Source: Prosapia bicincta (lineage: Eukaryota > Arthropoda > Insecta > Hemiptera > Cercopidae). From it: a stretch of 64,000 nt of DNA. The translations under genes were made by a program, and so were the position numbers. Positions 13,101 to 25,300 of this stretch are shown here, piece after piece. Numbering within the stretch: position 1 is the first letter of the stretch; each line of letters starts with the position of its first letter. The notes under the pieces were generated by a model, which worked only from the letters and a program-made list of their open reading frames with translations, was not told the DNA's origin and did not search any database. The stretch lies in assembly GCA_036971475.1 (NCBI GenBank), contig JBAIZL010000376.1:2364001-2428000 (forward strand), written 5' to 3'.

Positions 13101-16100
13101 TTTCTAATCCATGTATATAATTAAGTAATTATAAATTTAATTAAATGGTTAAATTTATGTAAAAGAAGAATTTTATGGTTTTTTTCAAATTATTAAAAGA
13201 AGGGAAGGACCTTGTAAACAGACAAAAATTTATCGAAATAAAAGACAGTTATATTGCAAGTCAAGTCAGCTGTAGCCATAACGATTTACTAAACAACATT
13301 ATTTTATTTCTATTACCAAATCTGTGCTAGTGTAAAATGAATTAGATGAAAACTCACTTTTATCTTTAAGAAGTTCGTACTATTAATAAATTGTATACAG
13401 TAGAGCGTTGAAAATCCGGATCAGTTCGTACCGGGATGCATCAGGACTACTGATTTATCTGGATTTTCAAACAATCTTTAAACTACTGCGTATGATTGAT
13501 ATTTCATTAACTGTAATCTATTTTAATGCTTAGAGTATCGTGTAAGTTTGAATTGAACCAGGAATCATTATAAAATAGATGTCGAGAGGCTTAAAAAATA
13601 CAAAAGAATTTAGTGAAAGTGATATGTAGTGAAAAATCGACGGAAACAGATGAGGGGCGACATACACTTTAAAACTTTTCATTACAGATGAATAATAATA
13701 TTGAAAGCATATTATATGACAAATTAGCTAAAAATAAGGTTTAAAAAATTTTATTATTTTGCTGATTGGTTACAATTTGTTAGCGTGCAGGACATAGAAA
13801 TTTAAAAATATTAAATCATGATTTAATACTGTATGTTGGATTTAATACTGTATGTTGGGTATTAAATTCAGTTATATCACACTTTTTTGGAATTGATTAA
13901 TCTTAAAATTGAAAATAACACTTTTTAAGTTTAGATTTGAATTGTAGCGGCGAGCACGCTGAGAGCACGATCTGAATTTGCGACGCTCCGGATTTTTGAC
14001 ATTTGGATTAATGACGTTCTACTGTATATTTTTATCTCTTTTCAACTTCCAATATGGACAAATTGGATTGAAACTTAGTAAATTTTTAGACTTTGTTAGT
14101 GTGCACCTACATTTCAAAATTTTCTCTGGTTATCTAATCTCCTGATTGAATAAAATTTTATTAATAATTTTGTACTTTACTCACTTTTATTTAACAAAAA
14201 AGTTCATAGCTTGGATAGGTGAAAACAACAAAGTATTGCCAGCTCAGACAAAGCTTCAAGTGATATTTATGTGTTGCAATCATGATAAGTCTTTTGATTT
14301 ATTAAAAAATCTATCAGTTTATAAAACTTTGGTACACTGAACTAATTTTTTATCTCTATTTTTTGCCAAATATAATCATAAGTAATTGATAAAATAATTT
14401 TGAACATAGGCGGCTTTTTAAAATTCTAATGGGTTTTAGACATTTATTTAAAAATAGTTTTTTTGTGAATAATTAAATGTTTTATACTTCAGGATACTGA
14501 AGTAATGCTATTTTCAAAGTATATTACTTTTGTAATTATGTTATATTGTCTTCAATTAAGATATATTTATTTGCATAAAGATATCAGTTTTCACCTTCTA
14601 ATTTCAGTTTCTAATATTACAGGTGAAGATAAAAGCTGGGACATGTTGAACACTAGTCTTACGAGCTGGGTAAACAATGAACGATTTAACACATTTATAA
14701 AAGTGACAAGAGGCAATATTTATCAGGTGAGACAATATCAGTAATATGCTCTAACCAGTGAGGGTGTTTGGATGATAACTTTAAAATAAAGTATCCATTG
14801 GCTTTAAAATTGTCTACACAATTATTAACTGGAAGTAAAAAGTTTTAGACCTTATTAATATTAAATTAGGTAAGCAGGATGTGTTCTAACTTTAAAATAG
14901 TTATTTGTTGATTCCATCTTCACATGAGCTACTAGTTTCCACTAAAACACTTGTAAATATTTTACAAACTTGCCTATAGTAGCACTTATATTTGTTGAGG
15001 ACGGCTGTTTCGTGGGATGTGTCCCATTGTCAACTCAGACCACAATGGACTAAATCAGATTAGTTTTGACAACATCAAAACTATTTTTTTTAATAAACTA
15101 ATGTGTATGACTATATTGCCCTCATCAGTATAGTCAAGCACTGATGAAGGCGATATCATTGTCGAAACTATTCTGTTTCAATAAACTAGTACATTTGTTT
15201 TGATAAACTAATGTGTAATAGGATTTAGAGTAAACTGTTTTAATTTTTACCATTATATATTTTTTAATTTGATATGTATACCAGAACAACTTTTATCATA
15301 CGAACTACCCATGTTTTAAAATTGCATGGATAGTTAACTCTACTTTAATAAAAATATTTAGGCTCAGTTTCTTGGTTTGTTCTTAAGTATCATTTATACT
15401 TCACTTTCTAATTATTATGCTGTTTGTTTTTTCATAATCTTAGAGCTTTATATTGATTTACAGGTGCTAAAAACAAATAAGTTTTTGGTTCTGGCTGTAG
15501 TACAAGAGAATAAGTTACAGGAAATTCCAGATGAAATGATAGAGTGAGTAAAAAAGTGCAATTGAATTAATTTCTTTTAAAAAATCATTTGTTCTCAATA
15601 CAGCACACCTTTGACACTACAAGGATACACTATTTTTAATTGTCAACAGTTAGAACAGTTTAATTCAGTACGCACAATGAAAATATTGGAAAGAACCCCA
15701 ATACCACAAAAACAATAAAAAATAACAAATGAAACAAGTTACTTAAAATTAAACTCTTATGTACATTTTGAAGACCATGTCATCATTATCAGAGGGTCTT
15801 GTTACAAAATTATAATCTAGCAAAGAAGAAGTTACGAAATGGAGTGACCCGCACAAGTTTAAACGAAAAAGTTACTTCCTTTGTATATTTCTTGTATGCT
15901 ATTTGGTATCGTAATATTAACTAATAAAAAATTATACTTATCCTTTTCTAGATTATACATTCATATTACCAGGACCCATCTATAAGTTTTTTATATGATA
16001 CTAGACAGGGAAACATAAGATTTAAGCAACATTAAGATTTTCAAAGCATTTAACTGGTTACACTGAAAAATTAATGTTATCCCATACAAAGTCCTTTAAA

Positions 16101-19100
16101 AAAAAAGAGCAAGCTCTTAGAATATTGTCTAAATGAAATACAATTTGAATTTGAATGCTATAGAACACTTAGCATAATTTTTTAAAAACTAAATGAAATG
16201 CCGTTATGCTGATTTAGAACAGAGACAGTTAGGTAAACACCTGCAAGTTATTGATACATAAAATTTTGCTTTAACACAGACAAAAGGAGCTTCAGCATAC
16301 CTTAATCCACTACGGAATTAATGATTTGCGATCTAGGGGGAGCGAATTAATTCCACGGTCTATTGAGTTGTATTTTGCTACAAAAATATTCTTACTTATA
16401 AAACACTAAATATATTTTTTATATGGTTGTCATTTTTTATGTATTATTTTGTACCTTGGGTAGTTTATTATTTGTAATCATAACTAGTAAAAACAAATTA
16501 AAAGTTACTTATGGTTTGAAGTTTGCATTAGATTGGAGGCTCCCACTATTGTTCATTTTGGATGTATAGAAAAATACAAAACAAACATCAGTTGCTCTGG
16601 CATACACCGAGTAACAACTATACTGAGCAAGAAAGTCTACTTGTCATAAATGTGTAATAAAAAGACAACTTATGGGCTATAAATATCTATCCTTATCTAT
16701 GGTGCAAGTTTTAAGAGACAATAATATCCCTTAGACAGCACAGATATCTAGTTGTGTACAAAACAGTTAATAAAATAAACTCCTTTGAAAAAATGAACAT
16801 TAGGCTAAATGCCGTAAAGGCAGTAGTGAGTCGCAAATAGGGTGCGGACACGTCAATGCTTAGATCCTTCTATCTCGCCTTCATGAGATCAAAGGCCACA
16901 TATTGTTGCGAAGTCTGGGGCTCTGCGGCAAAGACTCATATCAACAAAATTTAAGCCGTACAATCTGCAGCCCTCCGTCTCTGTCTCGGTTGCACGAGAA
17001 TCACTCGGATAGTCACGATGGAAGTTGAGCTGGGAGTAGAACCAATCGATATTTTTATAAAAAGGCAGTTGTGGTACAAGTTTCAGAAAATCAAAACACT
17101 GACGGCCTATCATCCACTTTAATATAAACTGGACACTAAGAAGATGTAACATCAGAACCTCATTCGTTCATCAAATGTATAAACTGTCAAGCACAATGAA
17201 TCGAAATTCTCCGGAGCAGATCTCGCCAACGTATGAAAAATCTCCAAGTGTCTGGCCTGGCATAAGCGTAGTCCTCGACCTACCTGAGAAACTTACCAAG
17301 AACAATCGTGCAGATATGCTTAGAGCTGTTACACTGGAGATAATCAACGATCTATATTCAACCCATACAAGAATTTTCACCGACGGATCAGGACAAGGAA
17401 AGGGAGATGTCAGGTGCGGGATACTTCAACCAGAATAATCACAAGCAGTACTACATACCGGCAAGTGCGCAATCTAGTATGGACGCCGAGCTGTTAGCCA
17501 TCAACGCAGCTCTAGCCAGTTGTTATTCCCTGGCCAGTGACCACATCTGCATTTTAATGGACTCCAGATCCGCTTTAGAAACACTATCCAGATCAGGTAC
17601 TATGGCATACTATTTTTGGATCAAGGAAATAAGGAGACAGTTCCTACAGCTACACATCTTAGGCAAGTAACTAACTAACTGCTCGCTAACTGTTCAGAAT
17701 GCAATTACGCAATTTTTTTGTTTAATTTTAAAAGCATGGAAAACCAAACTGTACATGGTTTAAATGCAATTTTGAAAGTTCAACTTTTTGACAGACTTTG
17801 ATCTTTTTAACTGAGCAATCCTAGATATTATAACAATGTTTGTTTAGCATAAGTCAAACATCAAAATATTTTGCTAAATAGTCTTTACGCTTAAAAACTA
17901 CTATTTAGGCAAATTTCTGCAAATTCCGGCAAATTTTTTGAAACAGTAAAATATTAGTGCACAGTGTACTAACTGCAAATAGTGAATTTACTCAATACTG
18001 TACAGTACATTATGATATTACAGAACTAGAATAGCAATCATAAAATAAAGTAAATTATTAAGAAAAATTGTTAACACAACTCAAACTACAAAGTAATACA
18101 AATATATATTCAAATAATATTTTCAGAGAATTTTTGGCGTAACAGAAATATTCAAAATACGAAAACAAATTTTAAAAAAATATTAAGTTCCCAAATGCCA
18201 TTATGATACAGTAGATTCTTGATAAACAGACCAATATGAGATCAATTTGATTTGGTCATATTAAGCGAAGTTTCAAATATGAAAGGTAATGTATTTTACT
18301 AATGCTTAGTGACCTCAATTTTTAATTTTTGTCATTTTCAAATATGTTATGAATACATTTGAACATGACTATGTTAATTGCAATTAGTGACATTAATTTC
18401 ATTACTGAAATATTTGCTCACAAAGTGGCAAGTTAGGATAGGTATGGTATCTAAAATAAAACGTTCATTACACAGAGAACAATTTTTATGTTTATGGGTT
18501 CTCACTTTTGAGTGATAAGGGTGGGCTAGGCAACTAACTGACTTCAGTATCAATTAATTATTTTTTCAGCATATTGAATTTTTTATTTTAATTATCAATT
18601 TTTCGTAATTAATTGCCTTTTGCATTTATTTAAACAGAATAAAAAACATTTATTGGCCTAGAAAAAATATTGTCTCAAATAAACAGCTTTTCAGACCAAT
18701 TAATTGGCTAATTTTTTGTTTGTAACATGCATTTGTTTTCTAAATTTTGGTCCAATTAAATGTCTAGTTTGATAATTAATTGATTGGAATTAACTGTATT
18801 TACTAAATATGCACAAAAACAACTCTCTAACTACCTGGTGCAGTTTTTTTTGCTCTCTTAAGCTAATATGAATTATTTTGTTATTTTATAGGTTTCGAGA
18901 CATGATAGAATCAATCATTAAAAACAACAGGGCTAAGTACCATGAGTAAGTAATTTCAGTTTAATTACAATTTTTGTTTACTTTTTCTAATTTTATGAGG
19001 TTCATGACACAGGATTATGTTTTACTTTTGATTTAAAAACCTGAGACAATCTGTTGTTGAAAGAAATGTTTACCATCAATACAGTATTATAGAATTATAC

Positions 19101-19909
19101 CATAGTCTAAATATGGGCAAAAAGAACATCACTAATACAAATAAACATTTTCAATTACCAATAGAATGCAAAACAAGTAGATCCACCCTCCTTAACAAGA
19201 ATTTTACTGATGGTATCAACAAATTTATGTAGTTTAATTTTAACTGTAACTCTAAGATTAATGATTTGTAGTTCGGTTGTAGCTTATGCTACTTATGACA
19301 AGTTTAATTGTAATTTTTCGAACAGGGTATTTTTGTGTCCTGCACAAAAATATTCAACAAATATTCTTCTTGATATTTTACCACACATTTAAAGCTTAAT
19401 AGAATAGTATAAAAATTGCGTTTTTTAAAGTAAATTAAATATTGGAAAATTGTAATAAGATTTGAAAGCAATGCATACTGTGCTATGCATAGATAAATAA
19501 CTCATTTTTAAATTAAAAAATAAAGCATTTTTTAACTAACTTGCAGACAAAAAACAGTTGATTTATTTAAACAAATTTCTTACACACTCCTAAAACAACA
19601 ATGGTCTTTTCGCCGTCAAGATGCCTTTCAAAAGAACTCCTTCCCAGGGAAGACACACCCGAAAAGGGCTAAATCCCCAGCAAGTTAGGTTTTTTGAAAA
19701 TTTAAGTCCAGTGACTGGTTCACTGGCAGATTTTGGCGAGCATTGGACAGCGTTCCGAGCTACGGCTAGGAGTGGCTCGTTTCAAAATTCTTACTCTGCA
19801 GCGGATGCAAGTGGTGGGTCTGCGCTTAGGAGCTAGTCAACAAAAGGGTTGGCGGCTGGGTAAGGTAGCGTATGACAGGGGGCATGCAATGCGTGCTGCG
19901 ACCGTTGCA

Positions 19910-19963
<54 letters not shown>

Positions 19964-20582
19964 TTGATATTTAACGTTATCCATTGTTTTTCCATTGCAC
20001 TGACTTTATGAAGTTAATATATTACTATTGTAAGTAATTTTATCCACCATTAAGTGCAATAATTTTACCTTGAGTGATGAGGCACCTTTCGGTCACTTGA
20101 CCATTGTCGAATCACTGATATTTTTCTGTTGTAGATGTTCGGTCCGTGATATTGGTGTTTGTTGACGTTACGCGCATTTTCTCTTGATCTGTGTGTATGA
20201 TGTTTCTATATAGTATGTCTTCTGTATATGTTGTTTGTAGATTCATTAAATTGTTGTGTATGTTTTTATAAATGTGGTATTTTTCTAGTGTGTATTTTTC
20301 TAAACACTAGAAAAATACCACATTTATAAAAACATACACAACAATTTAATGAATCTACAAACAACATATACAGACGACATACTATATAGAAACATCATAC
20401 ACACAGATCAAGAGAAAGTGCGCGTAACGTCAACAAACACCAATATCACGGACCGAACATCTACAACAGAAAAATATCAGTGATTCGACAATGGTCAAGT
20501 GACCGAAAGGTGCCTCATCACTCAAGGTAAAATTATTGCACTTAATGGTGGATAAAATTACTTACAATAGTAATATATTAAC

Positions 20583-20626
<44 letters not shown>

Positions 20627-22257
20627 ATCGTGATATTTCACGTTCTCCATTGTTTTTCCGTTAGGTTAAAATTATTGCACTTAGTGGTGGAAAAAAATGT
20701 TTAAATTAATAATAATAACTTCATATATATATATGAAGTTAATATATTACTATTGTAAGTAATTTTATCTAAAATTACTTACAACAGTAATATATTAACT
20801 TCATAAAGTCAGTGCAACGGAAAAACAATGGATAACATAAAATATCAAGAAAATATATATATATATATATATATATTGTAACATTTTGAAAATAACAAGT
20901 AAGAAAGGCACTATATATATAATATAATATAAATATGTAAGTAAATTCAAACCATAAAATAACCAATTAAGAAAAAAAAGAGAAAAATGGAAACATAACC
21001 TAAATTGGCAAAATCGTAATATTTAATCAAGTTTAGAACAATAACCACTGTAAAACAAACAATATAATAGAAACAATTTAATGTGTAACAGTTTAAAAAA
21101 AAAGAACACTAAAACAATGTAAATAAAAATAAAAGCCTTTAAGTGTTAAGAAAAGTGAAACCATTTAAGATTTGCACAAGTTGACCAAAACCGGTAAACT
21201 AGCGCATTGTGAACAGAACAGCTGATGATTTAAACGTAGTCGGAAGAAATAATATTTAAACGCAGTCACCTGCAAAGAAATTAAAATCTAGTTATTAAGA
21301 ACATGAAATGTACAAAAGGCAGTGAATACAGCATCCGTGAAGCCGGTAACAACGATTAAAAAAGGAAATAGTTTGTTCTAACCATTTTAAAAGCGTGGCT
21401 TAGCGTCGTTGGCAGTCCTACACACATATTCGAGCAAGACGGACGTGTTTTAGAGTTGGCCAGCAAAATTTAACAAATTCAACTTAGTGCCGGAGTGTTG
21501 GTCTGGAATTGAAATAACACTACGGAATTCTTACAAGAGAATAAATTAAAACTATTTATTAAAAAAAAAGATATTATTAAATATTTGATAAAAGGCTGAA
21601 AAGTGGATTCTGCAGTCTCAAGACACTTAAGTATCTAGGCTAGATCCATTAATACATTTTGAAATTTTGCAATCAGACATTTATAAAAAGAAAAGAAATT
21701 AGAGGAATTTATTATAAAATTAAACTCTAAAAGAAAACATTTAGAGAAAATATTAAGGAACAATTTTACTTAGAAATAGATTGATTTGTAACATAGTGTA
21801 TAACATTTATAGATAGATTTTTTTTGTTCTTGTACTTTAGAGTGCCAAATAAGATTTCAGTATTCAAAATTTAAAACCCACCAGATAACCCGAGATTAAG
21901 AGAGCTTGTGCTAAATCAAAATTATAATCAATTTAGGCTAAATTAAATAAAAACTGTTGCTGCCCAAAAGAGAAATCCAATTTAGAATAATAAGACTTGT
22001 AATAAGAGAGGAAACTTATAATAAATTTGTAAAACTTTAAAAAAGAAGAAAATTTGTAATTTATGAATAAAACTTATAATTGTTAAGAAAGTGTTTTTTT
22101 TATGATACATTAAACTTGTTATAAAAAAAGGAAAGCTCTAGAAAATTTATTTATCCTAAAGTAAATTAGAAAAGTTACTAACCTACCTTGATAGAAATTA
22201 TTAAAAAAATACATTTTAAGGAATTCATTCATAATATTGTAATAAAAGAAATAACTT

Positions 22258-22314
<57 letters not shown>

Positions 22315-25300
22315 CACGTTGTCCATAATTTTTCCGTTGCACTGACTTTATGAAGTTATTATTATTACTTGTAAATAATTTTTTTCTACCACTAAGTGCA
22401 ATAATTTTACCTAATGTGATGAAGCACCTTTCGATCCCTTGACCATTGTCATCATTGAATCACTCTAGAGTATAAATCACTCAATATACATAAACAATTG
22501 ATTTTTATAAAAAGCTTATAAGGCGTATACAAGTAAAACAATATTTAAATGGTTTTAATTTCTACTTCTGTCATTGTCTGGTTGTTTATAGGTGGTTTCA
22601 GTTTGGATGGATAGGAAGTCCTGACTTGGCCAACTCAATCGCAATGACTGAAGTACCTCTCCCTTACCTCTTGGTAGTTAATTCCACCACTAACCATCAC
22701 CATGTCCCAGATGATGAAGCACATAGATTAACACCAGAAGCAGTTCATCTGTTTTTAGAGTGTGTTAGAAACCAGTCAGCCACAGTAAGTACATTAATGA
22801 TTTATGTTTTTTTTTCATATTTATGGCAGTATTAAAGATGAAACTGGTATTATACTATTTATGTAAAATAATTGTATATAATTCAAAGTTATTTGTTTGG
22901 GTATGGGCTTGGATTCCAGGGCATTAGCAGTTGCCTTCTAAGAATTCTCTCCATTTGGACAGTGTTTAGAATTCTGCGTAAGCAGTGTTGACTAAGAGAT
23001 CGATGCTCTGCTCAGTTACTGATTTGTTGTTACATTAGTGTGCCTCTTTTAAGTGAAAATGTTCCTTTCCTCCCACCAGTGAAATGGGAAACTAATACGA
23101 ATATCACCTTTAAAGAATACATTATTATAAAAGTGTGTGGAGAACTTTTTGATCAAGATATTTTAGCAGTAGTGGAAAAAAGTGCTGAATTGTCGGATTT
23201 AACAGAAAATCAAGCTGTAGGGAGTCTTTAATCCTTACATTGCCAGAGACTCTACGGATTGGAGGTAGAAAAAAGCGACAGTCTAAGGGTGACAAAAAGT
23301 GTGTCTTCCAACTTTCCTAATTCGAATTTTTGAGAATTTTTTTATTTTTCAGGTTCGAAGTCAAAATCCTACTCTATATAGTTCATATATAATCTAATAT
23401 ATATATTAAAAATATTTATACTGTTCTAGCTAATAAAGACTGAAAGTAGCAAAATAATTTTTAAAAATAATATAAACGATTTTTCAGGCATATGGTGGAA
23501 ATACATTACCTGTACGACTGTATCGATCATACTTTGAAGCTCGTACATCTTTTGTAGAAATGTGGAAAGGAAATCCTGTATTAACATCAGTCTTGTTCGG
23601 CTTACCTCTTGGTTTTCTTAGTCTAATTTGTTACTCCATTTGTTGTGCCGATATTTTGGATGCAGGGGAAGAAGAAGAAGGTATGTAAAATAATATTTTT
23701 TCTTATTAAAAAATGAAAGAAGTGAACTAGTTATATATATATATAATACTTAATATTACAAGTTATAATATATATATATATACTTGTGACTCGCCGCATG
23801 TTGAGCTGTTGGTCTATTCATATTCATAATTTTAACATCATGTTCATATTCATGACCAACTGTCAGACATCACAACATACAAAATACTTACAGATAACCC
23901 TTCTACAGAATTCAACAATTTACTCTCGGACCTACTCAAATATACAGCTCCTGAACAAAATATTTCGGAAACATCTCTAAAATTATTATATAATGAAAAC
24001 CCCTCTACTCCTCAATTCTATATATTACCAAAGATCCACAAAAACATAATCCCTCCACCTGGTAGACCAATAATTGCTGGCTGCAATTCAGTAACGGAAA
24101 GAATATCAGCTTTCCTCGACTCACACCTTCAACCCTTAGTAAAGAACCTTCCATCACATACCCAGGACACCAATCATTTCATAGATCGACTCTCACAAAT
24201 ATCTGTACCTCTACCCCCGGTAACTATTTTGGTCACCATAGATGTCACCTCTCTCTATACCAACATCCCTCATGCACACGGCCTATCTGCAATAGAGAAT
24301 TTTCTAAACAAACGCCCAGGCAAGCCTTCTCCCACTACACCTTTTCTTGTGAACCTGACCAGGTTCATCCTCGAGAAGAACAACTTTCAGTTTGAGGGAA
24401 GGAACTACCTTCAAATAAAGGGAATAGCAATGGGCACCAGAATGGCACCATTGTATGCAAATCTGTACATGGGATTGTTGGAAGAAAGTTTTCTAAAGAC
24501 ACAAACACACCAGCCATTATGTTGGTATAGATATATAGATGACATCTTCCTAATTTGGACACAGGATTTTAATAGAAAGATATCAACAGCCTTCCAGAGA
24601 AGAGGATACCCAAAAAACTCATTGAAAACCAAATTCATTCAGCACAATCCTCGGTTCACCATAAACCACAAACAGAACAAAATAAACTGTCTTTAATAAC
24701 AGACTACCATCCTGGTCTACATAAACTCAACAAGATATTGAGAGATGACTTCAAAATTCTTCAAGCTTCCGTCCACACCAAAAATCTTTTCACCGATCCA
24801 CCGCAAATTTGGTACAAGCAACCTCCCAACTTGAAAAACATCCTAGTACATCCTAAACTACCAGACCCTGATGCAGAGAAACCACACAAACTTCCTCATG
24901 GCTCCTTCCCATGTAATAGACCTAGATGCAAGACGTGCCCAATACACCCCTCAGCATATAGTTTCAACGGCCAAACAACAAAAATGGTCTTCAAAATACA
25001 GGGTCATCATAATTGTACATCGAAAACTGTCATATACCAGCTACAATGTAAACTTTGCTCACCACAGTACATAGGCCTGACCACGGATGGTCTGAATATC
25101 AGAATGAATGGCCACAGACATGATGTTAAAATTATGAATATGGATAGACCAACAGCTCAACATGCTGCGAGTCACAACATCACAACTTTTGATGACTGCT
25201 ATACCACAAAAATAATTAAATCACTCCCCCCTGATTGCAATCCCTCAGAACTGAGAAGGTGGGAACTATCATACCAGTGGTATACCAAATCCAGAGAATC

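Larger units (their letters stand above)
10478..14622 (+). other. TMX3 intron with mariner and pogo-like MITE
   Basis: It carries the dead mariner (10908-12226), a PLE end fragment near 12828-12900 and a pogo-like MITE (13398-14024). 14025-14622 and 12227-12827 look featureless. Confidence 0.7.
15544..18891 (+). other. TMX3 intron with hairpin-F single arm and LINE relic
   Basis: It contains one arm of hairpin family F (15678-15852) and a decayed LINE RNase H region (16793-17670). 17671-18891 shows only AT-rich sequence. It includes a lone pogo-like terminus (CAGTAGATTCTTGATAAAC at about 18210) for which I found no partner end. Confidence 0.65.
18946..22591 (+). other. TMX3 intron with PLE-3 hairpins and (TA)n tracts
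   Basis: It holds a GC-richer unidentified block (about 19610-19910), a 284-bp-arm PLE-3 hairpin (20007-20588), shorter PLE-3 pieces, three (TA)n tracts and an inverted PLE-3 end at 22313-22455. 20880-22258 is AT-rich with a slightly GC-richer patch near 21340-21540 that I do not recognise. Confidence 0.65.

Noticed and set aside
18209..18290. Pogo-like terminus CAGTAGATTCTTGATAAAC
   Set aside because: No matching second end or coding content found; not enough to call an element.
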